64,000 bases of DNA from an uncultured Lachnospiraceae bacterium (GCA_900315945.1 ONAZ01000011.1:1-64000); one strand, 5' to 3'. Positions 54,606 to 64,000 are shown, numbered from the stretch's first letter. Notes: a model not told the origin generated them from the sequence alone. Made by a program: numbers and translations.

Positions 54606-56390
54606 TTGGATAAAGCAATTAAAATGATTAAGGAAAAACCAATAATTACTTTTCTAATAGGAGCCCTTATAGGAGGACTCATCTTCCTGCTTCAGTATGG
54701 TATAGATGTTCTTAGATTTACGAATGTGGAGTGGATGACACATAGTAATGATGTTGAAGGTCTATGGGATCTGACACAGCATTATTTTGGGTGGGTTCAG
54801 TATCGTAATACCCCATGGACATTTCCTATAGGATTAGTGGAAGGAATAACATGCAGCCCAATCTCTGTTGCATATACAGACTCTGTTCCATTGTTTGCTA
54901 TATTCTTTAAAGTACTATCACCAGTCCTACCAGAGACTTTTCAGTATTTCGGATTATACGAATTGATGACATATATGTTAATGGGAGGCTTGGGTTCACT
55001 TATAACATTTAAGTTCAGTAAGAGTCTGATTAATAATTCTATTAGTGCAATACTTTTCGTAATTTCACCAGTGCTGCTTAAGAGAACTTTCTATCACTCA
55101 GCCTTATCAGGTCATTTCGTATTATTAGCAGCAATTTGCCTGTGGATATATAGAGACCGGATTAAGACAAAGCAGTATGTTCTGTATTGGAGCATACTTG
55201 CTATGATATGTACATTAATTAACCCATATTACGTTCCTATGGTTATGGGTATATTGTTATGTAGTTTGTTGCAGGAATTAATTGTAAAAAGAAAGATTCT
55301 ATATACAATATGTGCAGTTCTGATTCCTGGAGCAGCTTCTCTGATAATAGGATATCCAATAGGTTTATTTTATGGAGAAGTTAGTTCAACTGGAAGAGGC
55401 ATAGAGAAGGTATCATTTAATCTTAATCAGTTAATAAACCCATATAATCCTTTGCTTAGCCATGAGGATTATCATTTTGATGATATGAGCTATTCTTCAA
55501 TTATGCCTAATTTGCCTCTTAAGAGTGGCTGGCAGTCTGAAGGCTTCTCATACCTAGGACTTGGAATGATAATTCTGCTACTTATTGTAGTTGTTTTATG
55601 GATTAGATCGCTATTTGTAGGCAGGGAAAGGTTCAATAAAGAATACAAGAATTTGTATATTTCTTATGTAATAGGCATTGCACTGGGAGTAGTTGTATTT
55701 ACTTTATTAGCATTGGGACCTGTGGCAAGTATCGGTGGGCATGATATATATTCTATTGAATGGCCAGAGAAAATATATAATTTATTTGCTATGTTTAGAA
55801 CAGCAGGAAGATTTATATGGCCTGTATATTACGGCCTGATGGCGTTATCGTTAATAGGAATTAATAAGCTGTTAGACAAGGATATAGCAATTAAGATAAT
55901 ACTAGTAGTTGTTACTGTAATACAAATCATAGACTTATGGCCCTCCTTTGTATATAAGAGAGAGGCTTATAAAAAGGCTGATGTAGATTACGAAAACAAT
56001 TACGTTAATCCATTATGCGAATCAGAGGCATGGCAGTATTTAGCAGATAAGACTGAGGAATTAATATTTGCAACTCCAACAGAGACATCAATTTGCTTTT
56101 TGGCGAAGCATTCATTGACTTTCGAAAGATATGCTATTGATAATGATATTAAGATGAGTGCATCCTATTGTTCTCGTGATGTGTCTTCTATAGCAGACAG
56201 ATATGCTCTTGATGCATATGCAAGAAGGAAGGCAGGAGATTATTCAGGCAGCATAGTATATGTAATGTTGTTTCCGCAGATGATTGACCAGGTTAGAAAT
56301 CTTGGCCTTAACATATACAAGATTGGAGAATATTATATTGCAACAGATAATGATTTAAGTCAGTTTAGAGAAGTGGAAGTAATCAATTAA
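54606..56390 (+). CDS. Multi-pass membrane protein, family A (GT-C/DUF6311-like)
   Basis: 594 residues starting at TTG 54606; GAGGAT lies nine bases upstream. Paralogue of the 41480 gene, with the same VEWMTHSNDVEGLWDLTQHY opening, NTPWTFPIGLVEGI, FYGEVSSTGRGIEKVSFNL and SYSSIMPNLPL. About 11 membrane helices and a soluble end from about 480. It overlaps the acyltransferase gene by one base (TAATG). Probable membrane glycosyltransferase. Confidence 0.75.
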   Translation: MDKAIKMIKEKPIITFLIGALIGGLIFLLQYGIDVLRFTNVEWMTHSNDVEGLWDLTQHYFGWVQYRNTPWTFPIGLVEGITCSPISVAYTDSVPLFAIFFKVLSPVLPETFQYFGLYELMTYMLMGGLGSLITFKFSKSLINNSISAILFVISPVLLKRTFYHSALSGHFVLLAAICLWIYRDRIKTKQYVLYWSILAMICTLINPYYVPMVMGILLCSLLQELIVKRKILYTICAVLIPGAASLIIGYPIGLFYGEVSSTGRGIEKVSFNLNQLINPYNPLLSHEDYHFDDMSYSSIMPNLPLKSGWQSEGFSYLGLGMIILLLIVVVLWIRSLFVGRERFNKEYKNLYISYVIGIALGVVVFTLLALGPVASIGGHDIYSIEWPEKIYNLFAMFRTAGRFIWPVYYGLMALSLIGINKLLDKDIAIKIILVVVTVIQIIDLWPSFVYKREAYKKADVDYENNYVNPLCESEAWQYLADKTEELIFATPTETSICFLAKHSLTFERYAIDNDIKMSASYCSRDVSSIADRYALDAYARRKAGDYSGSIVYVMLFPQMIDQVRNLGLNIYKIGEYYIATDNDLSQFREVEVIN

Positions 56391-57496
56391 TGAGTGAGTT
56401 AACAGATGTACAACCAAATAGAAGCTTTTGGAATATAGTAAAAGGCCTTGGAATACTACTTGTTATTGTAGGACATAGTTGCGCCTGGTCTGTGGAATAT
56501 GTATATATCTTCCATTTACAGCTATTCTTCTTCGTATCAGGATATTTGTACAATGAGAGGAAATATGGCAACAAACCATTTACATCTATTAAGAAAAAAT
56601 TCTTTTCCCTTTGGATTCCTTATGTAATATTATCTTTAGTCCTTGTAGTATTACATAACCCACTTTATTACATGGGGATGCAGAGGCTTGATTGTCCATC
56701 ATATTCTGTTAAGGAGTTTGCCTTAAATGTGTTATACTGCTTTATTGGTAATAGCAAGGAATTATTAGGTGGAACTCTTTGGTTTTTGCCAGTCCTGTTT
56801 TTAGTTATGACAATTCTTGCTCTTGTAGTATATATAACAGCACTAATTGAGAAGAAGTGTGGAATGACATGGCTTAAGATACTGCTTCAGGCCATAATAA
56901 TTGTTCCTTTAACATACCTTGGATACAGACTTATTGCCGCTGAAAAGGATTACGTTGCAGATTTTCAAGTAGTACTTGCAGTGTTAATTTATACTTGGGT
57001 AGGCTATCTAATCAGAAATTATTACACAGGCTTCTCTAAGCTAATGGAGAATGTGATATTAAGAATTGTCCTTATAATTCTTAGTGTGGTGGGCTTTATA
57101 TACATATATTGGTATAGCATAAGACATTGGGTAGACCTTATATTTGGTTCGGTGAATATAACAATGTATATTCCTGGATTCGTGGGAATATTCGGATGTC
57201 TGGTTCTTTCATGGATAATAAAGAGGATACCTGTAGTTCGAAGCTTCTTCGAATTTATGGGAGATAATTCCTTAATAGTAATGATAGTTCATTATCCTGT
57301 TATTAAAATTATAGATAAAATAATATGTCTTAACATAGGGGATACTGATGGATCCATATATGATAAGATTCCAATGAGTTTTCCAGAGATATGGTACATA
57401 TATCTAATAGCGTGTATAGGTGTGTCAGTAGCGACAATTTATCTAATCAAACTAATTAAGAAGATTTATAACAAGATGGGTATAGGTAAAGAATAG
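56390..57496 (+). CDS. Acyltransferase-3 family membrane O-acetylase
   Basis: 368 residues, ten membrane helices. The start RSFWNIVKGLGILLVIVGHS carries the family His in VGHS, followed by IFHLQLFFFVSGYLYNER, the second signature. AT3 proteins acetylate sugars of surface polysaccharides using cytosolic acetyl-CoA; the fucose 4-O-acetylase group is the nearest fit by opening motif. Coupled to the upstream gene by TAATG. Confidence 0.88.
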   Translation: MSELTDVQPNRSFWNIVKGLGILLVIVGHSCAWSVEYVYIFHLQLFFFVSGYLYNERKYGNKPFTSIKKKFFSLWIPYVILSLVLVVLHNPLYYMGMQRLDCPSYSVKEFALNVLYCFIGNSKELLGGTLWFLPVLFLVMTILALVVYITALIEKKCGMTWLKILLQAIIIVPLTYLGYRLIAAEKDYVADFQVVLAVLIYTWVGYLIRNYYTGFSKLMENVILRIVLIILSVVGFIYIYWYSIRHWVDLIFGSVNITMYIPGFVGIFGCLVLSWIIKRIPVVRSFFEFMGDNSLIVMIVHYPVIKIIDKIICLNIGDTDGSIYDKIPMSFPEIWYIYLIACIGVSVATIYLIKLIKKIYNKMGIGKE

Positions 57497-57511
57497 TAAG
57501 GTGAATAGCAA

Positions 57512-59080
57512 ATGATAGAGAGACTAAAAAACATTCCAACACACAGACTTATAGTTGAGATATTAGCGATTATTATGGCGCTAGCTGGAGTGGTTGTTAG
57601 TATTAAGATGAATCTTGTAGGAAGAAGCTTATGGTACGATGAGGCAGCTTTGGCATATTCATTTGTAAGAAGAAGTTTTGCAGAGCTTACAGCCACAGTA
57701 CTTGATTTGGTTCAATCAGCACCAGTTGGATGGCTATATGTAGTTAAAATAATCTGCAAGATATTTGGTTATACTGATTTCGTTATGAGAGTACCATCCA
57801 TTCTAGCCTATGTAGGTGTACTAGTGCTTATGTATTATATCTGCAGCAGAATATTTAAAATGTATTATCCTATGGTGGTTGTAGCATTTACTGCGTCTAT
57901 GCCTTTACTTCTACAATATTCTAATATGTTTAAGCCATATATAACAGATGCGTTTATTGCACTTTTAATTATCTGTTTATTTTATTGGTATAAAGAAAAA
58001 AAGCTTAATGTATATATAATGGCAGTTGTTTGGGGAGTATTACTGTGGTTTTCAAGTACAGCATGCTTTGTTGAAGGAGGAGTAATACTTGCAGCCTTTA
58101 TTGTAAGTCTTCTAAAAAAGGATAAGAAAGTAATTAAGAAGGATATATTTGACTTTATTAAAATAGGCATAATTATTCTTGTATTTTTTGGCATGTATTA
58201 TGTGTACTGGTTAAGGAAGGTAAGTGATGGAATGCAAGGCTTCTGGAGCGATTGGAGATTCCCACTAATTCCTACATCTGTAGATGATTTAATCGCAATG
58301 AAAAGGATGATATCAACGTTGTTTGCTCCATTTTATTGGTATTATTTAGTTATGATGATACTTGTAATAGTTGCATTCATTATAGCTATAATAAAGAAAA
58401 ACGTATATGTACTTAGTTTGCATCTTACATTATTCGTAGCAGCAGTTGCGTCATTTCTTAATATGTATCCAGTTAATAAGAGATTATGGTTGTTTATATA
58501 TCCAATGATAATCTATGTGGGATTCTACGTTGCAGACTGCATTACAGTTAAAGAATTAAGTAATCGAGATAATTATAGCAAAGAAAAGCCGGATGTTGCC
58601 AAGAAGGCACTAATAAGAAATAGTATATTAGGCTTGTTCCTTATTCTAGTGTGTGTAGGAAATGGTGGTATTAGATATTATATGCATGATGAGAATGTAT
58701 ATTGGCCAGGATATGAGGTTAAGGGAGAATATAATTATCTTACTTCCGTAATTGGAGAGAATGACAAGGTCTATGTAACAGCTGCTGCAAGACCAATGTA
58801 TCAGTTCTATAATAATTATGATGATACTAAGCTTAAGGATAAGGGCAATGAGACTTTAATTGGTGCTGAAGCACTTAATGAAGGATATGACTGTAGAGAA
58901 GATTTTGAATATATAACAAGCGGTAAGAATTGTTATATTGTCATGAGTGATACCTGGGATGATCCTATGCAATACGGTCTAATGTTCCGTTATCTTGAAG
59001 ACAAGGGAACATTAGAAATGGTCTATAATGATTATGATACGCCGCTATTTTTGTTTAAGCCTTTTTCTTCGAATACTTGA
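57512..59080 (+). CDS. Membrane glycosyltransferase, GT39-like
   Basis: 522 residues, about 10-11 membrane helices, soluble C-terminal part from about 400. First outer loop: GRSLWYDEAALAYSFVRRSF, where YDEA is the catalytic-type Asp-Glu of GT39 enzymes, then SAPVGWLYVVKIICKIFG (P-GW-Y region) and DFVMRVPSILAYVGVL, all characteristic of that family. Its 3' end overlaps the oppositely oriented acyltransferase gene by 26 bases, ending the 46911-59080 run. Confidence 0.85.
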   Translation: MIERLKNIPTHRLIVEILAIIMALAGVVVSIKMNLVGRSLWYDEAALAYSFVRRSFAELTATVLDLVQSAPVGWLYVVKIICKIFGYTDFVMRVPSILAYVGVLVLMYYICSRIFKMYYPMVVVAFTASMPLLLQYSNMFKPYITDAFIALLIICLFYWYKEKKLNVYIMAVVWGVLLWFSSTACFVEGGVILAAFIVSLLKKDKKVIKKDIFDFIKIGIIILVFFGMYYVYWLRKVSDGMQGFWSDWRFPLIPTSVDDLIAMKRMISTLFAPFYWYYLVMMILVIVAFIIAIIKKNVYVLSLHLTLFVAAVASFLNMYPVNKRLWLFIYPMIIYVGFYVADCITVKELSNRDNYSKEKPDVAKKALIRNSILGLFLILVCVGNGGIRYYMHDENVYWPGYEVKGEYNYLTSVIGENDKVYVTAAARPMYQFYNNYDDTKLKDKGNETLIGAEALNEGYDCREDFEYITSGKNCYIVMSDTWDDPMQYGLMFRYLEDKGTLEMVYNDYDTPLFLFKPFSSNT

Positions 59081-60170
59081 AAGGAAGCATTACAAGCTTC
59101 TTAATCAGTCGCAGTACAATGCATATTATGATACATAGAATGAACATTAATATACCACCACCATAGACGGTTATAACACTATACCAAGTCTCGCTCATAT
59201 GAGGCAATAGATAATCATGCATTATGTTAAAATAACCTAGTTGAGCAAGCTCTTCCTGTACAAGAGCATGAATCAAATATATAGGATATGTATAGCTTGC
59301 AATAGCACAAATAGCTTTGTTGATGAAGGATTCCTTCTTGCTGTTAACAGCAGAGAATGCAAAGGCTAATACACATATAGCACAGATAATAGAGAAGCTT
59401 GAGGACCATCTATACAGATGCCTTTCTAGGTCTGTTAAGTTGCTTTCTCTATACATTTGCAATAATACTCTGAGTGCATTGATTCCAAAGAAAACTACAG
59501 GGGCAACTAGAATGTATATCTTCTTAGTGAATAATTCTCTGTGTCTATATATTATGTGACCCCATATTATTTCTATGGAAGCTGGAAGAATAACGCCTGC
59601 ACCATGGAAGGAAAAGTCTAGTAAATCATTAATGAAGAAGTCATTAAGAATAAAAAGAGCTCCTGAAATAATAAGGAATACAACCTCCCTCTTAGAACTC
59701 TTATCTAAGTAGTCACAGAAGGATTTGAGCAGAGGAAAGATTAATATTATTAGCACATAGGCTAAGACATACCAAGTATGTGAAGAAGATAACTCCGTAG
59801 GGGCATGTAGTGTAAAAAGTTTCTTAAAAAAGTCAAGGTACTCCGCGGGGCTTCTCTGGATACTTTCTATAAGGGTTGTCTTGCCAAGTATATAATTGGA
59901 TATATGAAAATCAACAATGTATAGTAGAAGAAGTGGAACAAGAATCTTAGTAAAGGTATGCTTCCAAAGCTTCTTATAATCAGTATTATTAAAAAGAAAG
60001 AAGCCTGTTATCATCCAAAAGATTGCCACAGGATCTCCTAATAATGCAGAAAGGTATTCCTTGTAAGGAGCCTGTGCATTTTCAACGATTATAACAAAAT
60101 TGCAATGACATGATAGAACAATGTAGCATGCAATTATTCGCATTAGTTCAACAGAAGGGTTTCTTTTCAT
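59055..60170 (-). CDS. Acyltransferase-3 family membrane O-acetylase, minus strand
   Basis: 371 residues. Start MKRNPSVELMRIIACYIVLSCHCNF (first half shown) has the AT3 His in the first helix as CHCNF, then AIFWMITGFFLFNN and a second His-rich segment. About ten membrane helices and a basic end. It is the only gene of the glycan locus on the minus strand, tail-to-tail with 57512 (26-base overlap) and head-to-head with 60249. AAAGGAATC precedes ATG 60170. Such inserted acetylases often vary between strains. Confidence 0.86.
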   Translation of the reverse strand: MKRNPSVELMRIIACYIVLSCHCNFVIIVENAQAPYKEYLSALLGDPVAIFWMITGFFLFNNTDYKKLWKHTFTKILVPLLLLYIVDFHISNYILGKTTLIESIQRSPAEYLDFFKKLFTLHAPTELSSSHTWYVLAYVLIILIFPLLKSFCDYLDKSSKREVVFLIISGALFILNDFFINDLLDFSFHGAGVILPASIEIIWGHIIYRHRELFTKKIYILVAPVVFFGINALRVLLQMYRESNLTDLERHLYRWSSSFSIICAICVLAFAFSAVNSKKESFINKAICAIASYTYPIYLIHALVQEELAQLGYFNIMHDYLLPHMSETWYSVITVYGGGILMFILCIIICIVLRLIKKLVMLPFKYSKKKA

Positions 60171-60211
60171 TACTGATTCCTTTCAATAAATAAGTTACAT
60201 TAAACTAGAAA

Positions 60212-60220
60212 ATTATATCA
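60212..60220 (-). promoter_or_regulatory. Extended -10 promoter of the minus-strand acyltransferase
   Basis: On the minus strand TGATATAAT; transcription would begin near 60205, 35 bases before the start codon. The -35 is weak (TTCCTA). Confidence 0.45.
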
Positions 60221-60248
60221 TACAAATTTTTATTTAGGAACACCAGAT

Positions 60249-61217
60249 ATGAAAAACATAAAGACAACTACAAAGTATAATATTATATTTGTCATAGTAG
60301 CTATTGTTATGTGCTTTAGATGTATAGGAGTTGAAGAATTTCTATCATCATTTGTGGGCGCTGTTTCTATGGCTGTATATGTATTGTTATATATTCTATG
60401 GGGAATACTTATTATAAGAAAAACACCAGCAGATAAGATGTATAATATATTTATCCTCCTTATCTTCTTCACTATATGGGCCATGAGTATGTTTACTGGA
60501 GCTGATTACATTGGTTCCACTAATACACTAGCACTTCTATGTATGCTTTACGAAGTATACTTAATAATAATTGATGCTAATATAGTGCTTCTGATAATAT
60601 GTCCTTTAATAGGGGTTCTAGCGAGAAGCGAGTTTCTTTTTGCATATATGGGATTAATTATTGTTCTTCTTGCATATAATGCCATATATAAGAATAGAAC
60701 AAAGTATATGGCAGCAATCATCATTAATCTGTGTACCAATATAGGTACATATCTGTTTTTCGCATTTTCCTCTGTTAATAGAATACCGGAATTAATAGGG
60801 TTTGAGGATGATAATATAGGTTTCCCAGATATTAGTGTATCTCTTCTTAGAATAGGAATAATGTGTGTGCTTTTAATACCATACATTGCGTTCTATGCCA
60901 TATTTATTAAGAGGATGAATAAGCCTAAGAATACATTTTATAGAATTCTTCCATTAGGAGCACTTAGTATTGTACCCCTTTTTATCATGATTAATAATTA
61001 CGGCACATGGTTTTTTGCAATTGTTGCTTATTATAGTTTGTCTATTATGGCGCTTATACTTATGAATGACCCAAAGGTAGACTCAGCATTTTCTGGCATC
61101 ATTTATGAAATCAGAAGTAATTATAAATACCTTGTGCTTTTATTAATATACGCAGTGCTATTTACACCAATTGACAATGTGAAGATAGGATATTTTGTTA
61201 ACAACTTTATTAGATAG
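60249..61217 (+). CDS. Shortened family C membrane protein
   Basis: 322 residues, about nine membrane helices. The C-terminal half follows family C (LGALSIVPLFIMINNYGTWFF against LGALTMLPDYLIKVDYGRWIM; closing YKYLVLLLIYAVLFTPIDNV), but the first outer loop with the GLIGT motif is missing, and the protein is about 90 residues shorter. The conserved Lys-x-Asp before the Tyr-Gly is also lost (INNYGTW). It may be a regulatory or inactive copy. TTAGGAACACC precedes ATG 60249. Confidence 0.68.
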   Translation: MKNIKTTTKYNIIFVIVAIVMCFRCIGVEEFLSSFVGAVSMAVYVLLYILWGILIIRKTPADKMYNIFILLIFFTIWAMSMFTGADYIGSTNTLALLCMLYEVYLIIIDANIVLLIICPLIGVLARSEFLFAYMGLIIVLLAYNAIYKNRTKYMAAIIINLCTNIGTYLFFAFSSVNRIPELIGFEDDNIGFPDISVSLLRIGIMCVLLIPYIAFYAIFIKRMNKPKNTFYRILPLGALSIVPLFIMINNYGTWFFAIVAYYSLSIMALILMNDPKVDSAFSGIIYEIRSNYKYLVLLLIYAVLFTPIDNVKIGYFVNNFIR

Positions 61218-61228
61218 AGTCAGTGAGT

Positions 61229-62464
61229 ATGAATATGAATGCAAGATTAAAAAACAACAGAATATTTTTAATAGCAATGGCTGTGTTTATGTGCCTTTTG
61301 TCATATAGATTTTTTGTCAAGGAATTATCCAGCTTTAATGTTACTCTTTATGCATTTAACTATTCCTATGGTTTTATGTCTCGAGGACTAATTGGAACTA
61401 TATGGCAGGGGATTGATTACATATTGCCAGGCAGTCAGATGACCTATGATGCACTATTTACTTTTAGCCTGATTATATCAATTATATATGTGCTGGTATT
61501 ATTCATATTTTATATGGTAATAATTAGTAAAACTAAGGAGGAGAATATAGATAATATTAGATATCTCATAATATTCTTATCTATATTCGCGATTCCAATA
61601 TTTGCCACAAGATCTAATTTCGGAAGAATTGATTTGTTCCTGTTTATAATAGTATTTATCTGCCTTATAAGTATTATTACTGAGAAAGCAGAATGGATAT
61701 GTATTCCTCTTGTGGCTGTTGCAGAATGTATTCATCAAGGCTTTGTATTTATGAATATTAATATTATACTTGTCCTTTTCTTCTACAAGATTATGAAAAG
61801 AGAGGGTAAGGAGCGCAAGAAATATATAGCATATTTTGTACTTACATTTGTGGTTGCATCCATGTTCTTTATGTATTTTGAATTCTTCTCACATGTAGAT
61901 GGTGAGAATATATTTGAAGAGATAGTTTCAACAGCCAAGAGCCTGTCATATTCCGGCAAAGCCTACGGCACAATGCTTGTTCAGCATGAGATTCTAGGAC
62001 AGGGTGTATGGATGGATGAATGGAGGTATCATTACGCCAACTTTGTAGATGTACCAATATTTGTCGTACTGTTTTTGCCGTATTTAATTATTGGAATTAA
62101 CTTCCTTAAGAATCTCTGTAAGGGTGAGAAGAATATAAACGACAGATTAGCATATCTTGCTGTTGCATTAGGAGCCCTTACTGTTGTACCAGAGATTCTG
62201 CTTAAGGTGGATTTTGCAAGATATGTATTTGCTGTATTTTTCTATTACATTGTAGTAGTTATGTGCCTGATTGTAATGGGAGATAAGAAGACTGTAGATA
62301 CATTTGATATGACTAAGGAGAAGATTAAGAATAAGATTCCTTTTGCCATAATTCTTATAGTATATCCTATGATGTTTATGCCCCTTTATGATATTATTAT
62401 TTCATTAGTTGATAGCAATATTAGTCAGATTATAACTAATGGCGAAATATATGTTTCAAGATAG
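61229..62464 (+). CDS. Multi-pass membrane protein, family C
   Basis: 411 residues from ATG 61229; GTG 61223 and ATG 61235 are alternatives and no ribosome site decides. It is the closest relative of 49008: FNYSYGFMSRGLIGTIWQGI, SNFGRIDLFLF, CIHQGFVFMNINII, MYFEFFSHVDGENIFEEIV (against YFELFSHNYVDNTVYDQV), LLVQHEILG-type text before the late loop, and LGALTVVPEILLKVDFARY. About ten membrane helices. Same probable function as 49008, likely for another linkage. Confidence 0.7.
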   Translation: MNMNARLKNNRIFLIAMAVFMCLLSYRFFVKELSSFNVTLYAFNYSYGFMSRGLIGTIWQGIDYILPGSQMTYDALFTFSLIISIIYVLVLFIFYMVIISKTKEENIDNIRYLIIFLSIFAIPIFATRSNFGRIDLFLFIIVFICLISIITEKAEWICIPLVAVAECIHQGFVFMNINIILVLFFYKIMKREGKERKKYIAYFVLTFVVASMFFMYFEFFSHVDGENIFEEIVSTAKSLSYSGKAYGTMLVQHEILGQGVWMDEWRYHYANFVDVPIFVVLFLPYLIIGINFLKNLCKGEKNINDRLAYLAVALGALTVVPEILLKVDFARYVFAVFFYYIVVVMCLIVMGDKKTVDTFDMTKEKIKNKIPFAIILIVYPMMFMPLYDIIISLVDSNISQIITNGEIYVSR

Positions 62465-62488
62465 AGTTGTTTGTAAGAGGAAATGTGT

Positions 62489-63613
62489 ATGAAAAAGTAT
62501 TGTTCAAGATTAGATTTGCTGCGCTTCTTAGCGGCCCTTGCAGTTGCATTTTTCTTTCACTATATTATTGTCTTTGGAGACTCTCCTGTAAGTGGCAATA
62601 TAGTAGGAGATGCACTTAATAAGTACGGAGGATATGTTGTAGAATTATTCTATATCATATCTGGTTTTGTTATGTATACAGCTTATTCTGAGCGTATAAG
62701 AGAGGGCAAAACTAATTTTACTAAGTATTTAACTGACAGAGTAGTAAGATTATATCCAGCAATGATAATATCTGTTATCGCGACGATTATTCCTATGTGG
62801 GCAGGATATGCCCTGTGGGACGAGGCGGTATCTAACGACAGCGCTGTTACTTTGTTCGCAATTTTTCTTAACCTTTTAGGGTTAAATGGTGGTACTGTGT
62901 TAGAGCATACATTTATGACAACAGTTAATGGCCCATCATGGTATATAACAGTACTGCTTATCTGTTATTTGTTGTTCTATGGAATTATTAAGCTATGCCG
63001 AGGCTCAAAGGGAGCGGAGAATGTGGCCTTCATGGTTATGATTATTCTTGGAATATTTTTCTATATTAACCCAATGAATATTCCAATGATGTTCGTATGC
63101 TGTACAAGAGGATACATATTCTTCTTTATAGGAGTTTTCTTGGCACAGATTTATGGCAAGACCAATTGGATAGGTAATCTAATACTGTGTGCCATAAGTG
63201 TAATAATGATATGCATGTATTTCTTCGCCAGTCATCACGATTTGTTAATGAGTGAAAGCTTAGAATTTGGACTATTCATAGTACTTCCAATTGTTATGTT
63301 CTTCATAGGCTTCTTCCCATTAGAATATATATGTTCTAATGTGGTTGTGAAGTTCTTAGGGGGAATATCATTTGGCATATTCTTATGGAACCTGCCAGTA
63401 TTTATATGGGTACGATTTGTTGAGAAATATATGGATGAATCATTTACCTATGGCAGTGTTACCACATACATAATAATTGTTGCAATTAACTGCGTGGTGG
63501 GAATTCTATCATACATACTAATTGACAAGCTTCTTGTGAACTTTATTAAGAAGAGAATTCAATCTAAGGCACAGAAACAATCTGAGGATAAGCCAGAAGA
63601 GAAAAGTAGTTAG
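62489..63613 (+). CDS. Acyltransferase-3 family membrane O-acetylase
   Basis: 374 residues from ATG 62489, eight bases after AAGAGG (ATG 62483 is too close). MKKYCSRLDLLRFLAALAVA and VELFYIISGFVMYTAYSER match the OafA-type AT3 opening, with LTDRVVRLYPAM as the basic R-x10 segment. Ten membrane helices and a charged tail. It probably O-acetylates the locus glycan. It is the third acetylase in the locus. Confidence 0.9.
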   Translation: MKKYCSRLDLLRFLAALAVAFFFHYIIVFGDSPVSGNIVGDALNKYGGYVVELFYIISGFVMYTAYSERIREGKTNFTKYLTDRVVRLYPAMIISVIATIIPMWAGYALWDEAVSNDSAVTLFAIFLNLLGLNGGTVLEHTFMTTVNGPSWYITVLLICYLLFYGIIKLCRGSKGAENVAFMVMIILGIFFYINPMNIPMMFVCCTRGYIFFFIGVFLAQIYGKTNWIGNLILCAISVIMICMYFFASHHDLLMSESLEFGLFIVLPIVMFFIGFFPLEYICSNVVVKFLGGISFGIFLWNLPVFIWVRFVEKYMDESFTYGSVTTYIIIVAINCVVGILSYILIDKLLVNFIKKRIQSKAQKQSEDKPEEKSS

Positions 63614-63624
63614 AAAGGCATATA

Positions 63625-64000
63625 ATGGCTATTCATATTACACAAAATAAGAATAAAAAAATACTTATATATACGGCCATAGCAGTTCTAACCCTACTGT
63701 CAATATTTTGCTTTAACGACAAGGATTGCAGGGACATTGTTAACTGGGCGAGGTACTTCTTAGATACATTAGTTGATGGTAAGCTTACAAGCTTTGCAGT
63801 CTATTGCAATGACATGGGGCTGCCTAACAATTACAGTATATTTAGCAACATTGTATGCGCAATACTAATTGTGCCTGTATATATAGTTGATGCAATCATA
63901 GGAAATGCAGATGTAATAATCTATTGCACATTTCTTAAGATAATAATTGCAGGAATAAATGTGATAATAGCGATGATGCTATATAAGATATGTGATAAGC
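63625..64000 (+). CDS. Family B membrane protein, cut by the window edge
   Basis: 125 residues are visible from ATG 63625 (GAAAGG upstream). After one helix comes DCRDIVNWARYFLDTLVDGK and later NNYSIFSNIVCAIL, the same opening as the 46911 and 53210 genes. The frame stays open to base 64000. It shows that the glycan locus goes on past the window. Confidence 0.75.
   Translation, partial: MAIHITQNKNKKILIYTAIAVLTLLSIFCFNDKDCRDIVNWARYFLDTLVDGKLTSFAVYCNDMGLPNNYSIFSNIVCAILIVPVYIVDAIIGNADVIIYCTFLKIIIAGINVIIAMMLYKICDK

Overview
The window is AT-rich, densely coded chromosomal DNA from a low-GC Gram-positive anaerobe. Gene order (holB-ricT-trmN6-rsmI, rpsF-ssb-rpsR, gdpP-rplI-dnaB, an F-ATPase operon next to sua5 and comEB), strong AGGAGG ribosome sites, a MecA adaptor and 2[4Fe-4S] ferredoxin metabolism all point to Clostridia. 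The glycan-locus membrane families and the sodium-type ATPase c subunit fit Lachnospiraceae (Butyrivibrio, Roseburia and relatives). This is inferred from gene content; no 16S or database search was possible.

Layout. Positions 1-500 hold the distal part of an IS200/IS605 insertion sequence. Positions 600-8830 are an accessory stretch: two proteins with uracil-DNA-glycosylase-like C-terminal motifs, an orphan, a WYL regulator, a CbbX-like AAA+ ATPase, a secreted protein with a clipped PKTG-type end, and an Orc/Cdc6-like ATPase preceded by helically phased TCACA repeats. Positions 8839-22531 are housekeeping: VanZ-like protein, clamp-loader delta prime, RicT, two RNA methyltransferases, a HAD phosphatase, a sirtuin, S6-SSB-S18, two paralogous membrane proteins, galactokinase, the c-di-AMP phosphodiesterase GdpP, L9 and the replicative helicase. 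Positions 22531-30000 hold small redox proteins, an SLC13 transporter, MecA, a kinase fused to a degenerate MinD-like domain (apparently starting at AUU), its partner and a GH18 protein. Positions 30042-39093 run from a Sua5/phosphatase-like fusion through dCMP deaminase to the complete F1Fo ATP synthase operon, whose c subunit carries the sodium-binding signature.

Positions 39165-64000 are one large surface-glycan locus. It combines two polyprenyl-phosphate glycosyltransferases, a GtrA-type membrane protein, the GMD/RMD pair that makes GDP-D-rhamnose, about a dozen multi-pass membrane proteins of GT-C type falling into repeated paralogous families, and three acyltransferase-3 O-acetylases. 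The layout suggests lipid-linked sugars are made inside, moved across the membrane and polymerised and acetylated outside. The locus continues past the right edge.

The points most worth following up are the phased repeats and Orc-like ATPase (7602-8821), the AUU-started kinase/MinD fusion with a hairpin over its ribosome site (26129-27428), the catalytically dead phosphatase domain fused to Sua5 on an apparently leaderless mRNA (30008-31550), the UDG-like/WYL/AAA+ cluster (623-6044), and the expanded GT-C array.
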